Shown: positions 8,615 to 18,509, counted from the stretch's first letter. The stretch: 41,367 bases of DNA from Candidatus Obscuribacter sp. (GCA_021772095.1 JADYXR010000261.1:1-41367), one strand, 5' to 3'. The notes: a model not told the origin generated them from the sequence alone. Program-made: numbers and translations.

Positions 8615-10033
8615 TTAGCCCAATGCCAGTCCGCCGGTGGAGGTTTCCTTGTACTTTTCGTTCATATCCAGACCCGTCTGTTTCATGACCGATAAAGCTT
8701 TGTCGAGGCTGATTAAGTGATTGCCGTCGCCCGCCAGCGACAACGCCGCTGCGTTGAGCGCTTTGACCGCACCCATGGCGTTGCGTTCGATGCATGGGAC
8801 TTGAACTAAACCCATGATCGGATCGCAAGTCATGCCGAGATGATGCTCGATACCGATTTCCGCCGCTTGTTCCAACTGAAGAACGGTGCCGCCCAGCATG
8901 GCCACTGCACCGGCAGCCGCCATTGCGCATGACGTTCCAACTTCGCCCTGGCAGCCAACTTCAGCGCCACTGATTGAGGCGTGAACTTTCACCAACGCTC
9001 CGATCACCGAGGCAACGATCAAACCGTTTTCGAGTGTCTCACGCGTGAGGTTGTGCGATTCCTGCAGTGTTCGCCAGACTGCTGGTATCAGTCCTGAAGA
9101 TCCGTTGGTCGGAGCAGTCACCACTTTTCCGCCGGCGGCATTTTCTTCGTTGACGGCCATTGCGTACACTGAAGGCCGCAAGTCGTTTCCAGCCCATGCC
9201 GGCGTTCCCTTCGTCGTCATTTTTTCATGCAAAGCCTTTGCGCGGCGACGCACGTTCAAACCACCAGGCAAAATTCCTTCTGCTTGAATCCCACTGTTTA
9301 TGCAGTTCTCCATCACGTCAAGAATTTCGCGCAGTCTGTCTCGCAATTCGCTTTCAGTCAAACCACATGCAACTTGATTGGCGATCACTACGTCCCAAGC
9401 CTTGAGCTGACTGCGTTCGCATTGCTCGATGAATTCGTGCGCAGTGTTGTATGGATATGGAACATCGATGTCCGTTCCCCACTTTCCTGTGGAGATGCGC
9501 TGGCCTAGCACCGGATCGAATTGTTCGACAAAGCCGCCACCAACGGACAACCAAATTTCTTGGCGGATGACTTCGTCTCCCTTATACAGGAAGAACCGCA
9601 TGGTGTTTGGATGCGGCATCGGACCGTTGTCCATCAGCCAGCCTAAAAACTTTATGTCATCGTTTGGTTGAAATTTTATGGTTTTGTTTTCAAACTGAAA
9701 CTCGGATGACTTCTCCAAATCCGGCTTGGCCTGCCAGACTTCATCGGGCGGCGCATCCTTCGGTTTCATTCCCAAAAGTCCTGCGCAGATTGCACCATCA
9801 GTCGCGTGACCTTTGCCGGTTGCCGAAAGGCTGCCGTAGAGCTCAACGACGATGTGCCAGGGCGCGCTCGCCGAATCCGCCGAATCTTCCGTTCTGTTTT
9901 CCAGATCGCTTTTGATCGAATTGCGAAATTCGTAGGCTGCCACCATTGGTCCAACCGTGTGAGAGCTGGACGGTCCGATGCCAATCTTGAACATATCAAG
10001 TGGGCTGATTAAGTCTGCGCGAAGCATATTCAT
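8615..10033 (-). CDS. sdaA: L-serine ammonia-lyase (L-serine dehydratase)
   Basis: Iron-sulfur L-serine dehydratase, converting L-serine to pyruvate and ammonia in the cytosol. It is the single-chain form: the N-terminal beta domain opens with SPLDMFKIGIGPSSSHTVGP, and the catalytic alpha domain includes APTNGSSGLIPAV. Three cysteines, at about 361 (GCQGEVGTS), 403 (MTCDPIMG) and 414 (VPCIERN), match the 4Fe-4S ligand spacing of the family (42 and 11 residues). Length 472 aa is normal. The ATG at 10033 lacks a strong ribosome site; Met3 is an alternative start. It is divergent from the Ser/Thr kinase and appears monocistronic. Confidence 0.96.
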   Translation of the reverse strand: MNMLRADLISPLDMFKIGIGPSSSHTVGPMVAAYEFRNSIKSDLENRTEDSADSASAPWHIVVELYGSLSATGKGHATDGAICAGLLGMKPKDAPPDEVWQAKPDLEKSSEFQFENKTIKFQPNDDIKFLGWLMDNGPMPHPNTMRFFLYKGDEVIRQEIWLSVGGGFVEQFDPVLGQRISTGKWGTDIDVPYPYNTAHEFIEQCERSQLKAWDVVIANQVACGLTESELRDRLREILDVMENCINSGIQAEGILPGGLNVRRRAKALHEKMTTKGTPAWAGNDLRPSVYAMAVNEENAAGGKVVTAPTNGSSGLIPAVWRTLQESHNLTRETLENGLIVASVIGALVKVHASISGAEVGCQGEVGTSCAMAAAGAVAMLGGTVLQLEQAAEIGIEHHLGMTCDPIMGLVQVPCIERNAMGAVKALNAAALSLAGDGNHLISLDKALSVMKQTGLDMNEKYKETSTGGLALG

Positions 10034-10170
10034 GTCCGCAAGTATATCGCGATAAACACTGTCAGCCTGGCGTTTTTGGAATTAATCAATAAAGTCGATA
10101 ATTCCTGTCCAGAAACCTCCACTGTGCGAATACACACTGATGTGAGGAACTGCGTGAGGCAATATTTTTC

Positions 10171-11832
10171 ATGCCTTTGACTTCCGTTGGCATTAATTCG
10201 GCTTCTTCGTCGTCATCCTCTCCTTCTGTTTCCGGCTCCAGGTCTGCTTCTTTCGTTGGCGAAGTCGATTTGCCGGCGCGCTATTCGAACGTCGAACACA
10301 TCGGTCAAGGCGCCACCTGTGTCGTTCTCAAAGCACACGATACATTTCTCGATAGACAAATCGCTGTTAAATTGATGCGGTCCGAACTCACTGATTACAG
10401 GGCTGTTCGCCGTTTCCAGCAAGAAGCAAAAATGATGTCAAGCTTCAACTCGAAGCATTTGCCCGTCGTGCTCGACTTTGGTTTGAGCCCGTTGGGTCGT
10501 CCGTTTATGGTGATGGAACTGGTTGATGGCGTTTCATTGAAGCAAACCATCGTTGACCACAAGAAGTTGAGCGTCGAGCTCTCAATCGAAATTACTAATC
10601 AAATTTTATCCGCGCTGCAACACTCACATAAACGCGGAGTTGTTCATCGTGATTTGAAAGCGCAAAACGTGATGATTACCTGGCTTGAGGATGGGAATCC
10701 GTTGGTTAAGCTGGTTGATTTTGGTCTGGCTGTAGAAATCGATCAGCAAAGGAATATCACCACATGTGGTGCCGCCCTCGGAACTCCTTATTACATGAGT
10801 CCTGAACAGGCACAAGGATTTTCTGCGGATGCTCGCAGCGACTTGTATTCGCTTGGTTGCGTGATGTTCGAAATGCTCACAGGTCATACACCATTCGAGA
10901 AAAACAGCTCGGCTGAAACACTCAGTGCGCACATTGGAACCGTCGCTCCGTCGCTGTCGTCAGTTGCCCGCATCGAAGGTCGTCTGCGCGGTTCGCTCGA
11001 ACGCATTGTCGCGAAGTTGTTGGAGAAGCATCCTTCTAACAGATTTCAATCGGCGGCAGAACTGCGCACAGTATTGATCGAGTTAATTGAACGTGGTCAC
11101 AAGAAACACATCGCTCCGGAATCTGCAGCTAATGTCGAACGCGCTGAAACCGACGCAAACAGTTTTATAAGCTGGACGAGTATCATGGCTATTCGTCCGG
11201 AAACGTCATTAATTGACCCATCAAAAACCTCGTCATCGTCATCATCTTCTTCGAAGTCTTCGAAAGTAAACACGCTGGCACGTTCCATGTCGTTTTTATC
11301 TGCACCGCTGGCAGTGCAGCCCAACGAGTTGTCTTTGCAATCAGTAAAATCTTTTTCGCTAATGAGTTCTTCTAAACCACTCATCTGCTGGGCTATGACA
11401 CTACTGGCAATGGCACTCGCTGTCACTGGAGTCGCTGGTATTGTTATTTCGCTTTCGCCTGATTCTTCACCGCAGTCGGCGAGCGTCGCGGCTGTATCAA
11501 AACTGCAAACGCTGTCTCAAAGTGAGCACGAAGCTAAAGCAATGCTCAGCAAAAATCCGTCCGAACTGGTCAAAATGACAGCTGAAACGACAATAGAGGG
11601 TAAGTTTCACGTCGCACGAGAAGGTCTATGGGCACTGCCCTCGCTCACAGACGCGGACCTGTCACGAATCAAAGATTTTCTATTAGTCAGAAACGTCAAT
11701 CTCATTACTGCGCAAGAGGTTACCGGAGAAGGCTTCGATCAGATTAAGTCACTGCCGATTGAATCTCTCGATTTGCGCAGCCTGACGATTCGCCAATCAG
11801 GTTTCGATGCGATGGGCAAGATGAGTATGTAA
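10171..11832 (+). CDS. membrane-anchored Hanks-type Ser/Thr protein kinase
   Basis: Kinase domain at about residues 35-310: Gly loop IGQGATCVV, catalytic Lys about 67 (IAVKLM), HRDLKAQN, DFG about 183, and GTPYYMSPEQ. All catalytic residues are present. A Ser-rich, partly homopolymeric linker (about 350-370) leads to one membrane helix (about 404-428), then a 125-residue outer segment. The end of that segment looks like one or two leucine-rich-repeat-type units (LPIESLDLRSLTIRQSGF) and stops abruptly, so the sensor domain may be truncated. The ATG at 10171 has GTGAGG about 12 bp upstream. The substrate is unknown. Confidence 0.92.
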   Translation: MPLTSVGINSASSSSSSPSVSGSRSASFVGEVDLPARYSNVEHIGQGATCVVLKAHDTFLDRQIAVKLMRSELTDYRAVRRFQQEAKMMSSFNSKHLPVVLDFGLSPLGRPFMVMELVDGVSLKQTIVDHKKLSVELSIEITNQILSALQHSHKRGVVHRDLKAQNVMITWLEDGNPLVKLVDFGLAVEIDQQRNITTCGAALGTPYYMSPEQAQGFSADARSDLYSLGCVMFEMLTGHTPFEKNSSAETLSAHIGTVAPSLSSVARIEGRLRGSLERIVAKLLEKHPSNRFQSAAELRTVLIELIERGHKKHIAPESAANVERAETDANSFISWTSIMAIRPETSLIDPSKTSSSSSSSSKSSKVNTLARSMSFLSAPLAVQPNELSLQSVKSFSLMSSSKPLICWAMTLLAMALAVTGVAGIVISLSPDSSPQSASVAAVSKLQTLSQSEHEAKAMLSKNPSELVKMTAETTIEGKFHVAREGLWALPSLTDADLSRIKDFLLVRNVNLITAQEVTGEGFDQIKSLPIESLDLRSLTIRQSGFDAMGKMSM

Positions 11833-11894
11833 CTGGCGACCGGCTTTTATGAGAGAATTGGAAAGCCCAGAGCGTTACACAGCAAGGTCACACA

Positions 11895-12746
11895 TTGTTG
11901 ATTTTAAAACGATTTCGCTTATTTAGTTTGCTTCGTGCGCCATGGCGGTCTTCGCAAATTTCAATCGCCGTCGCATTTGCTCTGTTCTTCTCTGGGAGCG
12001 CGGTTAGTTCAAAGCCACAGCCGTCTCGATCAAAGCCGCAACAGTCGAGCCACAGTGTTTATGTGCTCAAACAAACTAGTAAAGTCTTTGGTGATCAAAC
12101 GGTATATATCTCTCCGACGGCGATGCGTCTTGATATGCAACGATTGAAATGCTCGATCATCACGCGCGCGCCCGGGCAGAAATTGCAGATGTACAGCCCC
12201 GCGAAGAAGTTGTTTTAGGAGAAAGATATTGAAAAATGGCATAGCGATTTTAGCGCACCGGATAAATTCGAAAAAAAATGCAAGGCTGAGAATGTCAATT
12301 GGCGCTCGGTCGGGACGAAGGACATCAGTGGTATCACATGCGGTGAGTTCATACTGGGGCGACTCAAAGGCGATAATGATCCTGCAAACCAGGCGTTGCC
12401 TAAAGATCCGCAAAAACGAAGATACTATCTAACCGATTCCATTCCGATTTCGCACAGCTCTTCCGAGCTGCTTGCCAAAGTTTGCAAAATCACGCCGATG
12501 AACAGGGTGCCGCTCAGAGTGCGCGTTTGGAACAGTGGGCGACGCGAGTTTCATGACCATTTAAATACGCTCAGTTGTGAGAAAAAAACCGTTCCAGCAA
12601 ACTTCTTTTCAGTTCCACCACAGTATAAAAAAACAGAGAACGAGTTCGATGTCTTTGTCGCTTTCGGTGATGCTTCGGACCCAATGACGGGCTTCCAGGA
12701 TATTCTTTTCAGATCGGATACCGGCAAAGACAAGCCATCGGAGTAG
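11895..12746 (+). pseudogene. secreted hypothetical protein gene interrupted by an amber codon
   Basis: One reading frame runs from 11895 (hydrophobic signal-like N-terminus, ISIAVAFALFFSGSAVSS) to 12746 with a single in-frame TAG at 12216-12218. Codons after the stop (EKDIEKWHSDFSAPDKF and onward) continue the same kind of protein, with Cys, Trp and beta-like segments, in the same frame to the TAA/TAG end. The interrupted product would be about 283 aa. CAG to TAG is the simplest mutation. No family recognised; the first part (VYVLKQTSKVFGDQTVYIS) resembles periplasmic or outer-membrane beta proteins. A sequencing error or readthrough cannot be excluded. Confidence 0.65.
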
Positions 12747-12786
12747 CGCCGCGTTTTTCGTTCGATAGCGATGGTGACGCTCTGTT

Positions 12787-15700
12787 TTACCGATTAGTGA
12801 AGCTGGAGGTCGTCGCGGATGGCTCACGTGGTTCAACTGGTGCTACAGCTGGCGCGGCGGCTGGCGCTGCGGGTTTCGGTTGCCCCGATTGATTGGAAGG
12901 GACCGCAGATTCGTCGAGTCCTTCGGCGCTGTTCAAGTTCAATTTGACGAAAATTTTGCGCATCCAAACTTGACAGTCGTCGATAATCGTAAACACTACT
13001 GGTATCACGATTAGTGTCAACAGAGTTGAAGTGATCAAGCCGCCGATTACTGCGATTGCCATCGGTGCACGTGCCTCAGAGCCAGCGCCGATGCGGACTG
13101 CGATTGGCAGCATGCCTGCCACCATCGCGACAGTAGTCATCAAGATTGGCCTCATACGAGCTTCGCCTGCCTCGATGATTGCAGTCAAACGATCTTTACC
13201 CTGATGTTGAGCCATGAGGCAATATTCGACGAGCAGAATTGCGTTCTTCGTCACCAGACCCATGAGCATAACGATACCGATCAAAGCGTAGAAACCTAGA
13301 GAGTCGCCCGCGATGCAGAGCGCGATCAACGCGCCACCGAGGGCTAGCGGGAGCGACATCATGATTGTGAGCGGATGCAGGAAGCCGCCGAATAGCAGCA
13401 CCAGCACGCCCCAAATCAAAAGTACTCCGACGGTCAGTGCCCACGAGAATCCGGAGAAAATATCGCGTTGAATTTCAACGTCGCCGGCAGGAATGTTGCG
13501 CACGGACTTTGGCATCTCTTTATAAATCGGCAGCGCTTGCACTTGTTTAAGTGCTTCGCCCAGCGGAAGACCCGTAGCAAGACTGGCGTCAATTGTGACC
13601 TGGCGATAACGATCGTAGCGGTCGATTTGTGCTTCGCCCGAGGCGTGTCGAATCTCAGCAACGCTCTGTAATGGAACAAGAACTCCGGAGCTGGAAATCA
13701 CGCGCAGATTTTTTACGGTGTGAACATCTTCTCTATATTTAGGATCGATTTGCACGCGAATATTGATCTGCCGTTCAGGCAAATTGAACTTGGGTAGGTT
13801 GCGTTCAATATCACCGAGAGTGGCAATTAAAGCGGTTCTTGCGATTGTTTCTACCGAGATGCCTTGCTCGGACGCACGTTCGAAGTTCGGATAAACTTGA
13901 ATCTCAGGACGCTCGAGCGCGGCGGTCGAAACGATATCGTTGATACCAGGTATGGTGCGCATTTCGTCGCTGAGCTTTTCACTGAAGCGTCGTAACGCGA
14001 CGGTATCGTTGCCGACAAGAATCAGTTTCAATTTGCCGGTGATGCCGCCGCGAGCTTCAAAGCTGATGCGAGGTCCAGGAACGACGGCGAGCCTGGAGCG
14101 AATCGTTTCCTCGAATTCTTGCTGCGATAATTTGCGTTGCTCTCTTGTTTTGAGTTTGACGTAAAGTGTTCCTTTATGAACTTCGCCTGCAACAGCCGCG
14201 GTTCGGCGGTTAGCTGCGGCGCCGGAACCGATCTGCGCGAACACACTACTCACATCAGGTTGCGCTAACAAGACGTTACTGAGGCTGATGATCGCTTTGC
14301 GCGTATCGGCGAGCTTCGTGCCGGGTGGCATTTCCATACTGATGATACTTTCACCGCGGTCGACACTGCCAATTACTGATGTCGGCATCATTTTGAAAAG
14401 CACAATGCTGAGCGCGAAAAATACTACGCCGCAGATCACTGTTTTCCAGCGGTTGCGCAAAGACCACATCAGGATTTTGTTGTATAAGTGCAAGAGGGCT
14501 TGGTTGCCATGAGATTCTTTGATCGGCGTCAAAAGATATGCTGCCATCAGTGGTGTCAGCATGCGTGCAACCACGAGGGAGAAGAATACTGCGGCTGCCA
14601 CCGTCAGACCGAACTGGCAGAGAAATTTGCCTGGTATGCCGCCCATGAATGCCACTGGAACGAACACAACGATAATGGTCATAGTCGTCGCGACAACGGC
14701 CAAACCGATTTCGTCCGAAGCGTCAAAGGCGGCTTGGAAAGGTTTCTTGCCCATGGCCATGTGCCGTACTATATTTTCAATTTCAACGATGGCATCATCG
14801 ACGAGAACGCCGATGACCAGTGCTAACGCGAGTAATGACATGTTGTTCATCGTAAAACCGGCCATCTTCATTACGGCAAATGTCGGTATCAAAGATAGTG
14901 GCATGGCAAGAGATGAAATAACTGCCGATCGCCAGTCTTTAAGAAAAAGCCAAACAACGAATACAGCCAATCCACCACCAACTAGAAGCGAGTCCAGGGC
15001 TGCGTGATAGGACTGGTGAACGAAAATGCACTGACTGCGAATCTTCTTAATTTTTAAATCGGGAGGCAACGTTTTTTCAAGCGCCTCGATTTTCTTGTCG
15101 ACGGCCTCTTCGACGTCAACCATGTTGGCGCCTGAACTTCGAACGATCGAAAACGCTATTACAGGTTTATTGTCGATCATCGCCAGTTGACGCTGGTCGG
15201 ATGATGAGTCGTCGATTGAGCCCAATGTGTCGAGCCGTGCCCAGCGATTGCCGGGAAGCGCAATCCGGGTGGCGGCGAGCTTCTCTGCTGACACAGCGCT
15301 TCCGAGAGTTCTTACCGATTCTTCCTGCGAACTAACTTCGCCGCGACCGCCGGGCAAGTTTGTATTGACCGCGCGTACTTGCGCACTGACCATGTCCGCC
15401 GTGATGCCGAGTGCTTCTAGACGTGCCGGTATCAGGTTGACGCGGATTTCCCGGTCGACGCCGCCGGCGCGTTCAACTTGTCCGACCCCTTTGATTCCGA
15501 GAATGGAACGTGAAATGTCATTGTCGGTTATCCAACTGAGTTCCTCGACTGTGCGTCGATCGGAGCCTACGGTGTAGGTTACAAATGGCCCACCAACGAA
15601 GTCTAGTCGTGATACCACTGGTTCATCAATGCCGGGTGGAAGGTTTGTGCGAATTTTTGAGATCTCGTTTCGCACGTCGTTGACGGCGCGATCTACGTTG

Positions 15701-16005
15701 GTCTCCAATTCGAATTCAATAGTTGTTGACGAAACGCCCTCGTTGACTTTGGAAACAATGTGTTTGACGTTGCCGATACCGGCAACGGCGTCCTCGATTT
15801 TCCGCGTCACTTGCGACTCAAGTTCTGGCGGAGCCGCTCCGGTTTGTGCGACGGTGACCGACACAACAGGCACGTCGATGTTTGGTGATTCATCGATGCC
15901 CAGAGAGAAGAAACAATAGAGACCTGCAACAGTTAGCGCCAGGAATAGAACCAGCACAGGGACAGGATTTTTAATTGACCAGGCGGATATATAGCGGAGA
16001 TTCAT
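12787..16005 (-). CDS. RND efflux pump, HAE1/AcrB-type inner-membrane transporter
   Basis: Proton-driven multidrug or solvent efflux permease, 1072 aa. It opens with the typical SIKNPVPVLVLFLALTVAGL (TM1), has two large periplasmic loops, and carries the proton-relay Asp pair in TM4 (GVLVDDAIVEIENI). The second half has the AcrB-like FGGFLHPLTIMMSLPLALGG and a conserved TM11/12 region. It carries an extra Ala/Pro-rich cytosolic tail of about 45 residues. Its start overlaps the fusion-protein stop by 4 bp (ATGA), so the two are coupled. No outer-membrane factor gene is present nearby; it must be supplied elsewhere. Substrate unknown. Confidence 0.95.
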   Translation of the reverse strand: MNLRYISAWSIKNPVPVLVLFLALTVAGLYCFFSLGIDESPNIDVPVVSVTVAQTGAAPPELESQVTRKIEDAVAGIGNVKHIVSKVNEGVSSTTIEFELETNVDRAVNDVRNEISKIRTNLPPGIDEPVVSRLDFVGGPFVTYTVGSDRRTVEELSWITDNDISRSILGIKGVGQVERAGGVDREIRVNLIPARLEALGITADMVSAQVRAVNTNLPGGRGEVSSQEESVRTLGSAVSAEKLAATRIALPGNRWARLDTLGSIDDSSSDQRQLAMIDNKPVIAFSIVRSSGANMVDVEEAVDKKIEALEKTLPPDLKIKKIRSQCIFVHQSYHAALDSLLVGGGLAVFVVWLFLKDWRSAVISSLAMPLSLIPTFAVMKMAGFTMNNMSLLALALVIGVLVDDAIVEIENIVRHMAMGKKPFQAAFDASDEIGLAVVATTMTIIVVFVPVAFMGGIPGKFLCQFGLTVAAAVFFSLVVARMLTPLMAAYLLTPIKESHGNQALLHLYNKILMWSLRNRWKTVICGVVFFALSIVLFKMMPTSVIGSVDRGESIISMEMPPGTKLADTRKAIISLSNVLLAQPDVSSVFAQIGSGAAANRRTAAVAGEVHKGTLYVKLKTREQRKLSQQEFEETIRSRLAVVPGPRISFEARGGITGKLKLILVGNDTVALRRFSEKLSDEMRTIPGINDIVSTAALERPEIQVYPNFERASEQGISVETIARTALIATLGDIERNLPKFNLPERQINIRVQIDPKYREDVHTVKNLRVISSSGVLVPLQSVAEIRHASGEAQIDRYDRYRQVTIDASLATGLPLGEALKQVQALPIYKEMPKSVRNIPAGDVEIQRDIFSGFSWALTVGVLLIWGVLVLLFGGFLHPLTIMMSLPLALGGALIALCIAGDSLGFYALIGIVMLMGLVTKNAILLVEYCLMAQHQGKDRLTAIIEAGEARMRPILMTTVAMVAGMLPIAVRIGAGSEARAPMAIAVIGGLITSTLLTLIVIPVVFTIIDDCQVWMRKIFVKLNLNSAEGLDESAVPSNQSGQPKPAAPAAAPAVAPVEPREPSATTSSFTNR

Positions 16006-17492
16006 TTGGTTTCAATTGCACCTAAGCGAACTGTGTCTCCATCTTTCAAGAAGCCACTGCCAGTGGTGACCACTTTTTCGCCCGCTTTTAAGCCGGACAG
16101 AACTTCCACGAAATCGCCAGTGCGATCGCCGGTTTTGATCTCCCTTGAGAACACGCGGTTTTCGGCTTCCAGAACGTAAACAATTTTTCGTCCATCTTTG
16201 TCCACTACGCTCGGACCCTGCACCACAAGCGCGGTTATTTCACCCAGGTCCACCAGTCCGCTGACGAACATGCCGGGTCTCCAACCGCTGCGAGGATCGT
16301 ATGGAATGTCAATCCGTGCGGTCGCCAGACGCGTATTGGTGTCCACGGTCGGGCTGATTTCGCGAATCACGCCGTTCATCGTGTCACCTGCGGCACCGAG
16401 AAATTTGACTAGTTGTTTGGCGCGAAGATATGAAAGATCTTGCTCCGGAACTTGCGCGCGCACTTCGTAGCGATTGTCTCGCACCATCTGGAAAAGGTCT
16501 TCGTTAGCCATAGTTACGTCGCCTATGTGTGCCATGCGCTTTGTAATCAAACCATCCGAAGGAGCTTTGATGATTGTTTGAGCCACTTGGGCTTCCAACT
16601 GTTTGACGCTGGCTTGAATTTCGGCAATGTCGGCTTTCGCCATGTCGATGTCTTGCGACATGCCGCCTTCCATCGCCAGTTTCAAGTTTTCGTGCTCCTG
16701 CGTCTGCGCGAAGCGCGCCGCTTCCAATCGCTGTAAGGCAGTGCCATGATCGGCGTTGGCAGTCGTGGCTGATGTTTCGCGATTATCCAGATCCTCGGCT
16801 GACACAGCGCCGTCTTTTCTCAACGCCTGATACCGAGCCGCGGACATTTGTGCGTTTCGCAAATTAGCCTTGGCGCGCAACACATTTGATTCTTCTTGCG
16901 AAACGATTGCGCTTGCTTGAGCCACGATCGCCTTGATTCTGTTTATGTCCATCGGACGATTAGGCTGTTTTGTTTTTTCCAAACTGATATGAGTGCGACG
17001 AAGTTTTGCCCGTTCTTTTTCAAGTTGTGCGCGAATGATGGATGAGTTTAGTGTGGCAAGAACTTGCCCGCGTTTTACCAGATCTCCCTCTTCCACACGG
17101 ACTGATTCGATTCTCAACCCTCCCACTTCAGCGCCGATCGTGAGCGGATCCCACGCCCAGACCGTGCCAGCGAGTTTGAGCGTTCGGTGAACCGCCTTGT
17201 TGTTGACCGGTTCCACCGTCACTGTCAGAACAGCTTTGTCGCCGTCATCCTTGATCGGTTTCGAGAAATTTTGGTAGATCCTGATACCGAGTGCGGTGCA
17301 CACCAAAAGTGTGACGACGATCGCGATCGGCTTCCAATTTGATCGTCCGAAACTAGCCATTTGCTCCATAAATCCTTTATTCGTCGATCTGACTTCAACT
17401 GAGTTGTTTTCTTTAACTGCGTTGTTTTCTTTAACTACGTTTTTTTCTTCAACTGCGTCTTTTTCTTCTGTTCGTGGAATCAATTGTGGCAT
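16002..17492 (-). CDS. RND periplasmic adaptor (membrane fusion protein, HlyD/AcrA type)
   Basis: Links the RND pump to an outer-membrane channel. Features: one N-terminal membrane helix (about 54-72, PIAIVVTLLVCTALGIRI), a biotinyl-lipoyl half (IGAEVGGLRIESVRVEEGDLVKRG written in two parts in the protein), a long coiled-coil hairpin (about 150-300) and the second lipoyl half (IKAPSDGLITKRMAHIGDV), then beta-barrel and membrane-proximal domains. The cytosolic N-terminus has four imperfect 6-residue repeats (EEKDAV, EEKNVV, KENNAV, KENNSV) encoded by 18-bp DNA repeats. The ATG at 17492 follows AGGACCAGGAT. It is the first gene of the pump operon, 133 bp after the TetR gene. Confidence 0.94.
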   Translation of the reverse strand: MPQLIPRTEEKDAVEEKNVVKENNAVKENNSVEVRSTNKGFMEQMASFGRSNWKPIAIVVTLLVCTALGIRIYQNFSKPIKDDGDKAVLTVTVEPVNNKAVHRTLKLAGTVWAWDPLTIGAEVGGLRIESVRVEEGDLVKRGQVLATLNSSIIRAQLEKERAKLRRTHISLEKTKQPNRPMDINRIKAIVAQASAIVSQEESNVLRAKANLRNAQMSAARYQALRKDGAVSAEDLDNRETSATTANADHGTALQRLEAARFAQTQEHENLKLAMEGGMSQDIDMAKADIAEIQASVKQLEAQVAQTIIKAPSDGLITKRMAHIGDVTMANEDLFQMVRDNRYEVRAQVPEQDLSYLRAKQLVKFLGAAGDTMNGVIREISPTVDTNTRLATARIDIPYDPRSGWRPGMFVSGLVDLGEITALVVQGPSVVDKDGRKIVYVLEAENRVFSREIKTGDRTGDFVEVLSGLKAGEKVVTTGSGFLKDGDTVRLGAIETK

Positions 17493-17534
17493 GGGATCCT
17501 GGTCCTTGAATTTTTGAATTGTGCTGGTGAACGA

Positions 17535-17627
17535 GATTTTTGGTTTAGAACTTTTGAAAATTTTGGTTTAAAACAAGAGCTGGATTTGGTTTAAACAAGA
17601 GTTGGATTTTGTTTGAAACGAGAGCTC
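17535..17627. repeat. about 23-bp imperfect tandem repeats between tetR-type gene and pump operon
   Basis: Three clear units (17559-17582, 17583-17604, 17605-17627) and a partial one (17535-17553) share the pattern GATTTTGGTTTAAACAAGAGCTG. Each has a GTTTAAAC-like palindromic core. The last unit overlaps the stop codon of the regulator gene. They lie in the leader of the pump operon and could be regulator sites or simple slippage repeats. Confidence 0.7.
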
Positions 17628-18291
17628 AATCGAACTCAAGGTATTTGTCTAGATTGGCTAGCTCTGCGTCGCTCAAGAGTCCCGCAAAAACTAAAGACAG
17701 GACTTGCGTAGATAACGATTCGAACGCCTGTCCTTCGCGCGCGAAGTAAGTCGTAAAAATCGTTCCATATAAGAGATTGCTGATCGTCTGAGTCATCTGT
17801 TCCTCATTCAGAGGGCGGAAGCGCCCGCTTTTGCATAGCGATCGAAAATGTTCGTGCCAGGGTCTGATGTTTCGTTCTCGATGCTCGAGATAAGTCGGCT
17901 TCTTGCGATCGCGAAACTCAGCGCGCTCCTGAACGATTAGCTCGACGACGTCAGGATTGCTGTCAAAATATTTGAGAAACGCGCGAATCGCTCGCGCAAT
18001 CTGCTTGATCGTGTCAGGCTCTCCGGCAACCGATGCGTTGATTGCGCCGCTCAACCCCGCCATACCTCGATCCACCGCGGCAAGGAAAAGCTGTTCCTTG
18101 CTAGGGAAGTAGTGATAAACGGTTCCTTTGGCAATGCCAAGGCGATCTGCGATTTCCTGCACATCGGTGCTGGCGTAGCCTTTGCTGGCGAAAATCTCTG
18201 TTGCAATTGGCAGAATCTCCTCGCAACGTTGGCTTGCCAACTCGAGATTGCGCGGTCGCCCCGGTCCCCTTCTATTTAAGGTATTGGTCAA
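17626..18291 (-). CDS. TetR/AcrR-family transcriptional regulator
   Basis: 221 aa, typical size. The N-terminal helix-turn-helix reads TDVQEIADRLGIAKGTVYHYF followed by PSKEQLFLAAV, the TetR signature. The C-terminal ligand domain (about 90-221) is variable. The start is a TTG at 18291 with AGGTGAG directly upstream; an upstream in-frame ATG is not available. It lies just before the RND adaptor and pump on the same strand, so it is very probably the local repressor. A perfect 14-bp palindrome 22 bp upstream of the start suggests autoregulation. Confidence 0.93.
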   Translation of the reverse strand: MTNTLNRRGPGRPRNLELASQRCEEILPIATEIFASKGYASTDVQEIADRLGIAKGTVYHYFPSKEQLFLAAVDRGMAGLSGAINASVAGEPDTIKQIARAIRAFLKYFDSNPDVVELIVQERAEFRDRKKPTYLEHRERNIRPWHEHFRSLCKSGRFRPLNEEQMTQTISNLLYGTIFTTYFAREGQAFESLSTQVLSLVFAGLLSDAELANLDKYLEFD

Positions 18292-18313
18292 AACTCACCT
18301 GCAGTATTAATTT

Positions 18314-18327
18314 ACTGACCCGTCAGT
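18314..18327. promoter_or_regulatory. probable TetR-family operator
   Basis: ACTGAC-CC-GTCAGT is a perfect 6+2+6 palindrome, 22 bp upstream of the regulator start. Sites of this type with TGAC half-sites are common for AcrR/QacR-like repressors. It overlaps a minus-strand TTGACT that could serve as -35, so binding would block transcription. Confidence 0.65.
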
Positions 18328-18509
18328 CAATAAACTACCACACACCTGTGATTCTTGCCAGTGCTGGGTTTTCACACAAAGCCACAGGTTTACAACCGAG
18401 GTTTTCAATACGCTGAAAAGTCGCTTCGAAGGTTTAAAAAAACGAGGAGAAACCGCTTCTTTTGGCATCTGATCTGATATAAAACACTGAACCACTGGAG
18501 GTGATTCCA

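Noticed and set aside
11097..11426. Acidic minus-strand ORF (EDDDDDEV run)
   Set aside because: Antisense shadow of the Ser-rich linker (TCA/TCG codons) of the kinase.
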